DNA of 64,000 nucleotides from Pogona vitticeps (taxonomy: Eukaryota; Chordata; Lepidosauria; Squamata; Agamidae). Position numbers and translations under genes: made by a program. The notes under the pieces are model-generated. The model made no database searches and was not told the DNA's origin. It saw only the letters and a program-made list of their open reading frames with translations. This document shows, piece after piece, positions 11,611-24,028 of the stretch (positions within the stretch are counted from its first letter, which is position 1; every line of letters starts with the position of its first letter). The stretch is from contig NC_135785.1 of the NCBI RefSeq assembly GCF_051106095.1, positions 183,276,045 through 183,340,044 of the forward strand, given 5' to 3'.

Positions 11611-11935
11611 GGACTGCAAGGAGATCAAACCTATCCATTCTGAAGGAAATCAACCCTGGTGCTCCCTGGAAGGACAGATCCTGAAGCTGAGCCTTCAATA
11701 CTTTGGCCATCTCATGAGAAGAGAAATCTCCCTGGAAAAGACTCTGATGTTGGGAAAGACTGAAGGCAAGAGGAGAAGGGGACAATAGAGGACGAGATGG
11801 TTGGACAGTGTCATCAAAGTTACCAACATGAATTTGACCCAACTCTGGGAGGCAGTGGAAGACAGGAGGGCCTGGCGTGCTCTGCTCCATGGGGTCACGA
11901 AGAGTCGGACAAGACTTAATGACTAAACAACAACA
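11611..11935 (+). mobile_element. BovB LINE, 3' 325 bp with target duplication
   Basis: It begins inside the RT C-terminal coding region at GGACTGCAAGGAGATCAAAC and runs to the true 3' end, AAGAGTCGGACAAGACTTAA followed by an ACAACAACAA tail. A 10-bp target duplication, AGTACAATTT, flanks it (11601-11610 and 11936-11945). The frame is disrupted. This is a classic 5'-truncated target-primed insertion. Confidence 0.95.
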
Positions 11936-11945
11936 AGTACAATTT

Positions 11946-12537
11946 AGGGCAGGAGAGTGTTATTCTGTTGTTACTTGTGTACAACTCATAGTAAGAAGTC
12001 CTTGCTGATGTCATGAGAAATCACCCAGAGATCCATCCATAGATCTCAATTTACTATCTGTCCACTCCTCTTATTAACTACCGTAAGGTAACCATTCCCA
12101 TAGATATATAATTACTCAAGTGTACTAATAGTAGTCTATACTGATTATCCATAAAACCAAGAATCTTTTAACACCTTAAAGTCTAACTAGTTTTATTTAT
12201 ATAAGCTTTGATGGACTGCTGCCTACTATATCAGATTCATTAACTGATCTATTCAGTCAGAACACACACATACATTTATTATTTATTATTTATTTTTATT
12301 GGTGTTTACTTATCCCACCGTAGTGACATTAACTGCAGGAATACTAACTCTGTTTATTCAAATGTAGGAGAATCTGTTTATTAGTACAGAAATTATCTTT
12401 CAGCCATAAGACAAAACAAATATTAAAACAATGCAACAAACAGCAAGGATTAAAGACAGAAAAGTAAAACCTTTCAAAGAATGTAACCAAATATCAAAAA
12501 CCTTTATTAAAAATGCATAATTGGTGGCTGGATTATA
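11946..12537. other. Low-copy sequence
   Basis: No gene seen. The segment 12155-12245 (ACACCTTAAAGTCTAACTAG...TATAAGCTTTGATGGACTGC) resembles a widespread reptile repeat with accttaaagactaac and gctttcgtggactgc. The family was not determined. Confidence 0.4.
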
Positions 12538-12539
12538 TA

Positions 12540-13178
12540 CCATATTTGCCGGCGTACAAGATGACTGGGCGTATAAGACGACCCCCCCCAACATTTCCAC
12601 TCAAAATATAGAGTGGACGGCTGTGCTGCGGTGCCAGCAGCGGCTGCCCGGGGCTCTGCCCGGGGCCCGCCCTGGAAGTTCATGGCCGGCGATGAGGAGG
12701 GCGAGGAGGGGAAGTGGCCCGGGGGGGCGTCGGCAGCGGAGGAGGAGGAGGGGTAGGGGAAGCAGCTCTCCGGCAGCAGGCAGGCAAGCAGGCAGCTGGC
12801 TCAGCGACAAGGAGGGCGAGAAGGAAGGGAAGTGGCTGGGCAGGCAGCGGAGGAGGAGGAAGAGGGGAAGCGGCTATCCGGCAGTGGGCGGGGCGAGCGG
12901 GTAGCTGGTTCAATGGTGCGGGGCGGCAGGCAGCCCAGCAGCGGGCTCTGGCCACTCAGGCATGGCTGGCTCTGCTTCCCTCCCTCCATCCGGACCGACT
13001 GCCTGCCTGCCCGCCTGCCTTCCTCCCCTGCCGGCACGGCCCCGTGTTACTCACTCAACGGCAGCAGCGGCAGCTCCTTCCTGGCCCAATTGAAGTGCAC
13101 CTGGCATATAAGACAACCCCCCACTTGGAGGAATGTTTTTGGGGCCAAAAAAGTCATCTTACACGCCGGCAAATACGG
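12540..13178. mobile_element. TA-flanked TIR element (Tc1/mariner-like) with GC-rich core
   Basis: Inverted termini of about 27 bp: the left end begins CCATATTTGCCGGCGT and the right end, reversed, begins CCGTATTTGCCGGCGT. They are bounded by TA on both sides (12538-12539 and 13179-13180). Just inside each end the motif TATAAGACGACCCCCC (right copy TATAAGACAACCCCCC) is in direct orientation. The 639-bp element carries no transposase. Its core, about 12610-13080, is strongly GC- and CpG-rich and contains an imperfect tandem duplication of about 115 bp (units starting at 12696 and 12811). Several overlapping ORFs of 70-180 codons on both strands are compositional and not supported as genes. Confidence 0.8.
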
Positions 13179-13180
13179 TA

Positions 13181-14689
13181 AATTATCTTCATTTAGATCA
13201 GTGGAAATTCCCTCTGCATCCAGTGTTCAGATTCAAGTGCCATTAATTATATTATATTATTCACAACAGCATTACTCATGTACAAGAGGAGATCTGTGCA
13301 ATTCCCAAGGGTTGCTCAAGGAAAAACATATTTCTGTGGGAAAGCCTTGGGGTCCCCCAACCATAGAATGAGGACTGAGTGTGCTTTGTGGTCATAGAAT
13401 TCTGGCTGTCTATTGGGGTGAAGAATGGAGAACTAGATAAGAGAGATAAATGAGACAGACTGTTTGAGAAGAGGGAACAGAGGAGGGCCACTCCTCACTC
13501 CAGTATTTTATTGCAAGTTCTACATACATGGCTAGTTTTGAAGAACTAGCTTTAGATCTAGATTTACCTTTTATATTCATAAATTAGCTGGTGTAGAAAA
13601 CAGTTAAACTGCTAGAAAAGTAGACACCAATTGCCATTTACTGAGCATATCTCATCTTCTCCATGCAAGTCATTGGATGTTTATTAAGTCAGTCATACTA
13701 TGTTCGGTGGGGTTGACTATCAGGAAAGTGCCTGAGGTGGTCTATGTTCTAATCAAGGGGGTTGATACTGAAACAGTGGCAGGAAATCATTGGACCACAA
13801 GTCACTGGTGGAAAGTGTGAGCAGCATTGCACTGTTCAAAGCTCATATGTGAATTTAGAAATATGCATTTCACTTTAAGAAATATGCTTTGCTGTAGAAC
13901 AAAATTGAAAGCATGTGGGTACTTAAGTTTTATATGAGAGAGAAAGCTGATTGCAGGGCAGTGGGTCCCAATCTAGCTGTAGGAAGGATGAGGGACATTA
14001 AAAAGTAAAAAAAAAAAGTATGCTAGCCAGATGTTATCAGCCATAAGAGCTGTGTGTAGTTATGCTCAAAGTAGAAGACGACAAACTGGCAAATCTAGCT
14101 AGAGGATGGAAGGAGAAGATGGCATGTGTGTAAACATACTGTCAGCTCATGGATTCTGATGCCTGAACATCTCCCCAAGAGTACTACAGAACTTTATAGA
14201 CCTCTACGGAAAAATCAGGAGCCCGTGTTTGTCACAGCTGGCATTTATCCTCTGCCCCTCCCAAAAGGGTTAATTCCAGAATGAAAGCAATCATTTTCAG
14301 TCTTATCCAAATTCTTCTGAGTATCAAGGTGTAAGTATTTTCACTGTAGCAATAATTCCGGGCAACACCAGCTTGTCTAATTCCACAAGCTTTATATATC
14401 CTTATTGCTTCTATGTCCAAATAAGCACAAAAATATTTCAAAGATGTTGTAAAACATTCAAAAGTCTTATAGGCATGAGAAAACTGTAAACACAAATGCT
14501 TGAACAAAACTTGTCATCCAAAAGTCCTGCAACTATGGAAGGTTGCAAATAAGAAGCAATTTAAAAACAAAACAAAAAAGAAACATGTATTGAAGAAAAT
14601 TAGTTTCTTAGCCTCTAAATATATTAAGAATTCTCTCAGCCAAAGCAGTAGAAATCTATGAGGGCAAATCCATATTAATTATTTATTTG
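13181..14689. other. Low-copy sequence, no gene seen
   Basis: AT-rich sequence with no recognisable exon or repeat. ORFs here are short and lack any family motif. Confidence 0.4.
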
Positions 14690-14797
14690 TTCTATATTTT
14701 AAATGGTTTATTATATATGTTGTTAGCCGCCCAGAGTAGTCAGTTGACTAAATGGGTGGGGTACAAATTCAATTAATAAATAAAGAAATAAATAAAT
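14690..14797 (+). mobile_element. L2-type LINE, terminal 3' UTR
   Basis: GTTAGCCGCCCAGAGTAGTC, then AATGGGTGGGGTACAAATTC, then an (AATAAATA)n tail. This matches the standard L2/CR1-like 3' end, with the same GCCGCCCAGAGTAG block as the copy at 29618. Only the last hundred bases are present. Confidence 0.75.
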
Positions 14798-17700
14798 CAT
14801 ATTGCTGGTTTCTGGAAATGAAGCCTTTTGCTATACTGCTAACATGGTTGTTGTTGATAACTGGTGTGTGTGGCATAGTATGACATTTCCTTGTGATTAT
14901 GAGTTGAATATATTTTCGATGTGTGTTATCTCCCTGTATTTATAATTCTTTCAACTGTTCACACCTCCCCCCAGTCTGTAAACAATCTCTTTTCTAGAGG
15001 CCTGGCGATCCAAGAAACTTTTCAGTAGGCTTCTCAATTGTTCCTGCAGTCTTTGTAATCCCAAGAGTCTGTAACTTAGCATCTGGCAAGCTGCCATTGA
15101 CGATAACACCATTGTTTCAACTGAAATTTTTGAAAAACGTGGAGGACTAAGACTCTGTTGTACCTGGGTCCTGGAATGCCAGAATATTTTAACACTGGAA
15201 TTAAAAATAATGCAATCTATAAGATTTGCAAAAGCCACGTCCATATTTACACAGTGCAACATAAACATGTTGAACTGTCAAAAATTTTATGGTGCAGCAA
15301 CCTTGGTCAGCTGGAGAGCTGGTTAATTGTTTTGCAATGACTATAGTAAGCTTTGGTTGAAGTCTTAATTTTAAAAGCACTTTCACTTTCAGAGTCACTT
15401 TTTCTACACCCCCTTAATTATTTTAAAACTCTACGCACACAAAAATTCACATGTTGGTATTACTCCTTGCCAATTTAAGTGCATGAGGCAAAATACATCT
15501 CTAGGAAATTGTCATAATTATCTATGTGAGTTTTCATAATATTTCTGACTCATAAAAAGGCTAAAATGTAACAACATGAAGCTACTCTGCTCTTCCCTGT
15601 GTTGTATCCATTATGGTCCAGCAGAGCGGAAGCATGCCACAACTTTGTGCAGACCTACCCACCACACACTTGTGCATGTACATACATGCACATGGATCAC
15701 TAGCAACTGGTTCCATTGCAATTTGATATTTAAGATCTATCTGGGAGGTTAACGTCTACTAGTGGCACTTAAGTCTGAAAAGCCATGTATAAGATTGCAC
15801 TGCATGATGAGTAAGTAAAAGAATAGTAACTGTTGTATATGTTGTAGCTGGACCTTTCAAATCATGTGATTTTCTGGTATCTGGTATCTTGCCAAGTTGC
15901 AGCAACGTTTACACTGAAATACAGCTGCCTCAATGGCACTGCAGTCCTTTGCAACCTTGAATTTAATAGGACTTCTCTGCAAGTAGACATAAGGCTTATG
16001 CCACCAGGCATTTTTCAGCAAAATGAATTTTTTATTTTATTTTTAAAATATGGCTGCCACAGGAAACTCTTGAAAGGTCATCTGGAATATTAGACCAGTT
16101 AGAAATAACAAACAGCCACTCTTTGGCACATAATTGTGGAATTATTACACATTGTCTCATGTGATGGAAAGGAAAAATAATAGTTCATGCTCTTGACTGC
16201 TTATCCTTTACCACCACCCCCCAGCATCAGAGGCCTTTGATTTGTTTTTCCACTGCAGATTCATTCCATTCAGTAGTTTTATTTGCTATTTTGAGAGTTT
16301 TACAATAGGTACAAACAGGAACACAAAAGTCTCTTTTTTTTTTGTGGTCAGGAATTGGGCCACATGGACAGAGATTATCTCTGTTCTTTTTCTGAACTGA
16401 GAGCTAAGCAGAGAATGTAGCCTTTCAGATGAATGTTGTCCGCTTCCTCAGAAAGAATGGGGAAAAGGAAGACAGCTTTTAGAGCAGAAATGAAAAATGC
16501 CAAGACAGTTGTGGTGGTATATATGCACCGTCGCTCAAGAAGATGCAAAGGGGGAGAGGAAGGAAGAGAGGGCTAATGGAAAGTCCAGCGTTTTTACCAT
16601 GAAAACCAGGTCTAGCCTTTCTGTAAACTTTGTCTTAGGTATTTTAGATAAATCTATGTGAGTAAATATGTTGTACAGGGAAAATACTCCTCCAATACTC
16701 TGGAAAGCATTTTACTGTCATTAGAAAAGCACTTCTATTGTATATGCATCACTTTCCTAGGTGCTTTTTGAATATCAGTAGCTGTCAATGTCAAAACTAC
16801 ACTTGTTAATCTTTTTCTCACTGTTTTTACAGCTCATATTACACAGCTTTGAAAATGCTTATTTTTGAAATGCCAGAGTATGCAACTCCTTGGAATTGCT
16901 TATTAATGGCTGTCAATAATGCTGCTTTTGCTGATACAGACTGAAAATGCCTGGTAGTTGATAAAGAAATGTTTTAAAAAGAATTTATCAAATGCAAGAA
17001 TGGAAATGAGACGGCAGATTATAGTTTATTTCTGCCTAGAATATATTAAGGAGCGTTTGCACTAGCTGAAGTAGAAGAAAAGATTGATCCAGTACATATA
17101 TCAGTTCAGAAGTGTTATTGCTGTGGCTGGATATCTGTAAATAACTCACAAAAACTGTAATTCAACTAATACTTCAAAGGGGTTCTTTCATTCACCATCA
17201 AGTGCTCCGTTCTTGCTCTCATCCATATATTTAGTAAAACATCAGAAATATACATTGGAGCATACCATGGTACAACTGTTCATGTGTATGTTCTCCTCCT
17301 AATACCCAGATGCTTGGACTACTGCTGCTGCTATATGCCATCAAGTCCATGTTAACATCTAGTGATCCTGATAGCATTTTCAAGGTATGTGAGGTATTTA
17401 AGGAGTGGTTTCTGCTAGCATCATCTGTAAGTGTGTTTACACAGCCAAGGAGAAGTTTGAATTCAGGTCTCTTGAGTCCTAGTTTGGCACACTCTCCACC
17501 AAATCACACTAGACTGAGCTACAGTTCTCCAAATACACCAGCTAGCATAGCTACTGGCTGAGCTAGCTGGGATGTTCTGGGAGCAGCATTGAAATAAATG
17601 TTCCTCATCTCTGCCCCAATGAATATGCAGGAGCCCACCCTCTAAAGACCTTGTTCATAAACTAGTTCATAAGACAAGTCCTAATTATTCTGGAGCAATC

Positions 17701-18150
17701 ACTAAATTTGTTGCTGATATTCAGTCCCCCAAGATAATTGAACCAGTTTATGGTTTATAAATATTTCATTTTATGCTGGTCAAGAATATTTTTTTCATGA
17801 GCTTCTCAGGGAGGAAAGGAAAGGATATGCAGCAGGAAAGACATAAGGTACATGGAATGGAAAATCCAGAGGGTACACATATTTATGGCTGGGCGAGTAA
17901 ATGTGGCCTTGTTCTCCTCCATGTCTGCTATGCAGATATATCCATATATGTACATATTTCTTGCATTCCAGATACAAAATGCACACATAGATACCTTTGG
18001 AGAAGAATAGCAGTGTAGCATAGATCCATGCATAAACATTCCCACATACGTAGGCCAAAGTCCTGTTGCTTAGCATAGTAAATTTCACTAGATTAGGCCA
18101 ATTGAGTCAATTTCTTAAGTCCTCTGTACATTCCATTGACTTAAATGGAC
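14798..18150. other. Low-copy AT-rich sequence
   Basis: No coding sequence recognised. A diverged piece of the repeat also noted at 3196 seems present near 15950-16000. The stretch 16740-17030 is unique-looking and AT-rich. A weak RTE/SINE-like piece (TGCTGCTATATGCCATCAAGTCC) starts near 17322. Confidence 0.35.
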
Positions 18151-18154
18151 CTGC

Positions 18155-18267
18155 GCTAACTGTGACTTATTTTAGCATACTAAATCACAGTTAGAGTTAC
18201 TGTTACTTTAATTCTAACTGTGATTTAAAGTAACAGTTACTTTAGCATACTAAATCACAGTTAGAAT
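18155..18267. repeat. Compound palindromic repeat with alternative pairings
   Basis: AAATCACAGTTAGA (18182-18195) pairs with TCTAACTGTGATTT (18213-18226). GTTACTGTTACTTT (18196-18209) pairs with AAAGTAACAGTTAC (18227-18240, one mismatch). TCTAACTGTGATTT can also pair with a second AAATCACAGTTAGA at 18252-18265. The block starting TTAGCATACTAAATCACAG is directly repeated 70 bases apart (18172 and 18242). Interleaved stems mean only one set of hairpins can form at a time. No transposon family was recognised. Confidence 0.85.
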
Positions 18268-19058
18268 ACATCTGTATGAATCAGTGGAACTTATGGAGCA
18301 ATTGACTCACCAAATTCCCAATGGGCTACTCTGGTGCAATTTGCTATGCTAAACAAGAGGTTTTGGCCAAACATAATATGCATGTGTGTTTGTGAGACAG
18401 ATAGATCATTTTAGAAATTTATCATTTTAGAAATTTGGAATGCCCTCTTTTTATTTTACGAATTAATCAAACATAGCAATTCTCAAGCACTTCTGTAGAT
18501 AATATTTTCATTGAGCACTCCATTGAGCATTCAATACCTGCAGGGGAGAAAAAACTCCACCAACAGCTTTGGGCTGTCAGCACTGCTTGATATATACAAT
18601 GTGTCATTAAATGTGTTAAACCATGGAAATTTATGACATGGAAGATAGATAGTTGGCAGGAGTATCCTGAGGGGGAAAAACATGACCATTCTTGGAAAAA
18701 TATAAAACAGTTACTAGCTGTCATTTAAGTGGGATACGGGGAGTGTGAACTCCCCCCAACCCTCGTTTCAGAATACATGCAGCCTTCTTCAATGGTACAT
18801 GCAATGCCGGACAACTATTTATTTATTTATTGTTGCACACCTGTGGAGCAATCATCACAATGGTCTTGGTAATGCATTGCTTACACGCTAAAGCACAAAT
18901 TTTAATTTTATTTTTAAAAGATAAAAAAGTTGTATTCAAGTTACATAGATAACATCATTATACACTTAGATAAGTCATAGTTGGATTTTTTGCTATCTTC
19001 ATCCCCATACAATTTTAACACGCACAATATACATACATACATACATACATACATACAT

Positions 19059-19109
<51 letters not shown>

Positions 19110-22087
19110 GTATATGTGTGCCACTTCAAGTAGACTCTAGAGAGTGACCACTGATCCTTACACCATGAGAAATGTGCTTCTTCTTAAGGTGTTGTTCAAT
19201 ATCATGTATTCAAATCTGGAAGGGAGAGAGGGCGTCACTGGAAATGACCAGTTCTGAACTCATCATTTTTCTCACAACCATAAGACGATGATGATAATGA
19301 TGATCTATTTTAAATGTTCTGAGTTATGTCAGATGGACTCTGTCTTCCTGCTCCTGGGAAAAGTGTGGATGGAAATCCCCAAGAGGGTTGCCTGATAATT
19401 TATCATATGATGTTTCTCTCAGAAGCACAGCATGGACTGCAACTGTGTGAAGAAAACTGTACATAGAAAATATTGAGCTGTAGCAACAGACCCACATCCC
19501 TCTTTCTCTTTCTCAGCCTGTTAGACTGTTTGGTGCTGCATTTGAGGTGCCGTTTGAGGTGCAGGAACCACAGGTGGCTTAATAGTAGGCCCAGCTACTC
19601 TTAATATCCTGACTATTCTATGCAGGATTTCAGAGTAGGGACTGTTCATTTTAAGCTTGCATGGACAAATCCAGGAGGAGATTCTGTACACAATGTACAA
19701 AATTAGGATGTTTCGGAAGAGTCTTAATAAAACCGGTTTGTTTGCAAATGAGAAAGCTGAGAACAGGTCCAATGCTGTGTGAACACAGGAAACTCTAGTC
19801 TCTGAGACACATTCCCTGAAGGTCATAGGGCTGAAGAGTTTCAACTAAACATGAAAAGGAGCAGGATATTTCTTTCAGCTTGCTTCCTTTCCCTTGTGGG
19901 AGTAGAAAAAACAGCTGGAAGGGAACAGTGTTTCTTCCCCCCATTCTTCTTCTGAAACTCGAAGCCTTGGAGGCTGCTCTTGGTTAAGAAAAAGAAAAAA
20001 GTGAAAAGGAGGGGGAAAAAGTCCACATAGCTGCATGTAATGCCCCTTTTGGCCCAGGGAGGTGACCAACTTTTCAGGAGCCTCAGCTGTACCTCTCTTA
20101 TTTAACAACTTTCTTCTTCTGAGGCCCATGAAGGGCAGGGCAACTGTGCAGACAACAACTTGACATGCTGGCTAGGCAATTCTGTCCGTACAAATCAAAC
20201 TCTGCAACTGTCTCTATGTTAAAAATGTGTATGTTCTAGTCACATATATGAAGAAGGGATGGGGGGAAATATACTTCTCCCATGAACCTGAGCATATAGA
20301 AAAAGAGCGCAGAACTTTTCTCCACTTCCTTGCAGCCCCCGTGCCACCACTTATCCGGAGTTTCTTGCTTGCTCCAATACTCAACGTGAAGCAAAGCAGG
20401 CAAAATGTGGCTTGAAACTAAGCTGTTGAGCACATTGCTGGTGAGGTGGAGCTGTGGGAAATGAAGGTGCTTTTGCCCTGCATGTAAGGTTGCCAGGTTT
20501 CAGGGCAACAGCTGGAATCTCATGGAATTGTTAACTGCTTCTGTATACATGTGTATACTATGGGAGATAAATTTCAGGATAAGTAGTGGAAAGGAAAAGG
20601 CTGATTTGTTTCTTTAAAGCCTCCCCACTCCCTTCTCTATCCATTTCTACCTGCCACTAGGGCTCACTGCTTCAGCACAAAAGTTGTCTTGTGTTTGTAC
20701 GCCACTTGCACACCAAAAAGCCAGGAACAAGAGGGAGGCTGAGGAGACAGCTAGACTTGGAGCCTATTCAGCCATTTCTAGCAAGGCAGGGAGTGGAGCC
20801 TGAGCATCGCAACTTCTTGTTCCACAAGTCCTGGCAAGAATGGCACAGAGCCTGAGGGAAATTTCCTACAAACCAGTCGCGAGTATTTAACCAGTCCCAG
20901 CAACAGTGCGGGGCCAGGAAAAAAAATCCCTACAAGTTGTGTGCTGTAGGTAAGGCCATTGCAGGGTACAAGTTCTTAAGAGGAATGGTGGTAAGTAACC
21001 ATTGCACATGCTCAGTGCATTTTGCCACCTATCTAACCATCCTAAACTATTTTTTCCTCCTGGCTCCAGTTTACCATATTAGCTGGATAGCTGAATTTTA
21101 TCTGGATTTTAAGGCCTATTTGTCCCTCATGGATTTCCTTCATGCCTATTTCCACAACCATTTGGTCCAGATACTGCTCTGCTACCCTTCCCATCATCTA
21201 CCTCCTCCATCATTAAGGGCCAGCCCCATAACATCACAATGCTCCTCCACATCTCAGATGTTTGCCCCCAAATCATAAGGGAACTGGTTGCTGCTCATAT
21301 GACAATTTTAGCATCTGCTTCTCCCCTTACTTTATATATGACTGAGGGAAACCTGGTTTTGCTGTGTGCTGTTTCTGTGCACGTCTAGTTCAGTGCCTCA
21401 GGTAGCATTGCAAGTGCCTAAAATAGAATATTAACCTTAAAGCAAGTTATGAAACCTGTCTGAATGTTTGCCATTCATTTTAGTTTTTCACATAGCTCAG
21501 CTGACATTAGTTCTCAGGATTGTATAGGCTTCCAATGTGACTCACTCTGAGACATTTATATTTCAATGTTACTGGCTGATGCTGGGATTCTGGCTGCTTG
21601 GACGTTTAAGCAATAATTATGCCAGTCTGATGAACTCTGCTTTTGGTAGCCGTGGTAACATTTTCTCAGTAACCTTTGTGTAGGAAGCATCTAATGCTGT
21701 TCTTCTAAGGAAGATACAGTGTCTGTCATTTTATTTCAAGTTCTTTAGCCAAACGTTCCAAGTCTGTATTTCATTTTTCTATTAAGGGGTGTATAAGCAA
21801 ATGGACATCTTAAGTAAAAAAAAGAAAAATTATCAAGATTTATTTATTTATTTTTATATTTGCTGAAGTGGAGGCTCATTTATATCAAGAAGTACTCCCA
21901 CTGGAACATCCCAGGATTTCTGCTATTTGCAATGCAGCAGTAGACTCTTCCTTTTGATTTCTAAGTACTCATTAATATGGATGCTTATTTTTCTGAAATT
22001 AGACTATCTGAGGTGGTCTCCTCAGTCAGAAGATGCAGAGTCATGTGACGTGTGTGAAATGGCAACAGCCTACTGACCGTTTCTCTC
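18268..22087. other. Low-copy sequence with microsatellite
   Basis: No exon recognised. It contains the ACAT/ACAG array at 19028-19110 and small (TTTA) runs at about 18820 and 21840. Confidence 0.4.
19028..19110. repeat. (ATAC)n(AGAC)n compound microsatellite
   Basis: About eight ATAC units merge into about twelve AGAC units without interruption. This produces a spurious SVCLSVCLSV ORF on the minus strand. Confidence 0.95.
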
Positions 22088-22095
22088 TGTTAGAG

Positions 22096-22231
22096 CAGTG
22101 GTCCCCAACCTTGGGCCTCCAGATGTTCTTGGACTTCAACTCCCAGAAATCCTGGCCAACGGAGGTGGTGGTGAAAGCTTCTGGGAGCTGTAGTCCAAGA
22201 ACATCTAGAGGCCCAAGGTTGGGGACCACTG
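22096..22231. mobile_element. hAT-type hairpin MITE
   Basis: The 136-bp element folds back almost completely. The left end CAGTGGTCCCCAACCTTGGG and the reversed right end are identical over the first 20 bases, and pairing continues for about 50 bases. It has a perfect 8-bp target duplication, TGTTAGAG (22088-22095 and 22232-22239). The end CAGTGGTYCCCAACC and the 8-bp duplication place it with hAT elements. Related hairpins are at 53338-53461 and 63830-63958. Confidence 0.9.
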
Positions 22232-22239
22232 TGTTAGAG

Positions 22240-23075
22240 GACAAGAGTTCCATGTTCTGGGTAGCCTGTTCTGCAGCCCTTAAGCTATCCTGCTGCTCCC
22301 ATGGGTGGTAAGGGGTGCAGTCTCATGACAAGTGTCTAAATAGGATCCAGCCATTAGCACGGCCAGTTTTTATAGGTGGAAAGAGGGAAGGACCACCATT
22401 TTGTTTTTTCTATTAGGAATAAATCTATCCTGGTCCAGACTTGGATTTCAGATGAAGGGCTATCCCTCTTGACTGAACATAGCTGACAATATTTGTGATG
22501 TGATATAGTGTTTCTCCCAATATCATGTGGGCTAGACAGCTTTGCAAACTTGTGGGTAGGCTTGTTTCTTTCCCATTTCGAATTTTATTTTAAGCCTGGT
22601 ATGGGCTTATCTTGAGGAACAGAGCTCCTAAGTGACACTTTTCTTGAAAAGGACTTCATGCCCCCAAAATAGATTAGTAACGGGAACCTCACAAAACATT
22701 GACAGGAACTGATAGGGTTGCCTCAAACCTCAAAGCAATTCTTCCCCATGTTTTGTATTTATTTTAGAGACCCCAGGCCACAAATATGTTCCTGATGAAA
22801 ACACACATCAGTCTGTGCAAAAGCCAACTACAGTTGATATAAAAAAGTGTGCAAGTCCCAAGACAGCCAAAATATGCTCCTTACATGTCCTGTGCTTAGT
22901 CTTCCTCAGTACATGTTTTAAAATGCCTCACTTTCTAATTTTTAAAAAATGGTGGTTCATTGTTAGCACCCAAATAAACTTGAATGCAATGGTAGCTGGT
23001 GAAGCTACTCTGGATTTTAGTCTGTAGTTTACCGAAGCTATCCAAAGTGCTAAGCCTGATTGTCAAAACAGATTC
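22240..23075. other. Low-copy sequence
   Basis: Nothing recognisable as a gene or repeat. Confidence 0.4.
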
Positions 23076-23088
23076 AGTGCCTTGGATA

Positions 23089-23438
23089 GGTAAAGGTAAA
23101 GGTAAAGGTTACCCTTGACATTTAGTCTAGTTGTGTCCGACTCTAGGGGGTGGTGCTCATCTCTGTTTCCAAGCCATAGAACCAGCATTTGTCCGAAGAC
23201 AGTTTCCGTGGTCACATGGCCAGCGTGACTAGACATGGAATACCGTTATCTTCTCACCATGGTGGTACCTATTTATCTACTCACATTTTTACATGCTTTC
23301 GAACTGCTAAGTTGGCAGGAGATGGGACAAGCGACAGGAACTCACTCCTTCGCTGAATTCGATCTTACGACTGCTGGTCTTCCAACCTGGCAGCACAGAG
23401 GCTTCTGTGGTTTAACCTGCAGCGCCACCATGTCCCTT
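23089..23438 (-). mobile_element. SINE with (GGTAAA)n tail and target duplication
   Basis: The plus strand shows a GGTAAA-unit tail at 23089-23110, then TTGACATTTAGTCTAGTTGT, CCGACTCTAGGGGGTGGTGC, GGTACCTATTTATCTACTC, GCTTTCGAACTGCTAAGTTG, and finally the reverse of a tRNA-like head ending GCAGCGCCACCATGTC. The SINE is therefore on the minus strand. A 13-bp duplication AGTGYCTTGGATA (23076-23088 and 23439-23451, one transition) flanks it. The same family is at 55913-56342. Confidence 0.85.
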
Positions 23439-23451
23439 AGTGTCTTGGATA

Positions 23452-24020
23452 ACTCTACTAATAAAGTTCAATCTAAAGCTTGGAGTGGACCCATCTCAAA
23501 CTGAAGTTGTCAGTCGTCATTGCTAGGATGAGATGTTCTCCAAGCATTTACAAGATGCCTCTTGTGCAATTCAGTCAGGAGTGAAGGTGGGTTCTGATGA
23601 GTTGCCTTTGAGAAGGAAGCTCCTGCTAAGATTTGTTCCTGCTAAGGACTGAAATAAAACTGAAAGCAGGCATGGATGTTAATATAAATATTGGGAGTTG
23701 AAATTGGCCTTAAAATAAATATCTCTATGGCCAAAATCTGGTTGAGTGGGTGCTGCCTAAACAACAGGAATAATCAGTGGTAAATTGCCTCTGATTAAAG
23801 GCTTTTTCAGTTTTGGGAGGTATGTGACCTCATCTCATAGCATATGAACCATACATACCCTAAAATCAAAAAGGGAGTCTTTAATCAGCAGCACTGTTCC
23901 TGTTGTGCAGGAGGAGATGCACAATAGGATTTTGGCCATTGTCTGCGTTTAGTGTAGGCATGGAGAATATGTGGATCTGCAGCTATTGCTGAGCTAGAAG
24001 TGGAACTCCAACTATTATTA
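23452..24020. other. Low-copy sequence
   Basis: No gene or repeat family recognised. Confidence 0.4.
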
Positions 24021-24028
24021 TTCACCAC

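Noticed and set aside
12521-13371. Overlapping ORFs of 127-179 codons in the GC-rich core
   Set aside because: They occur on both strands and in several frames at once, are rich in Gly, Arg, Ala and Pro, and lie inside a TIR element. GC-rich DNA has few stops by composition.
18941-19129. SVCLSVCLSV-repeat ORF
   Set aside because: Product of the ATAC/AGAC microsatellite.
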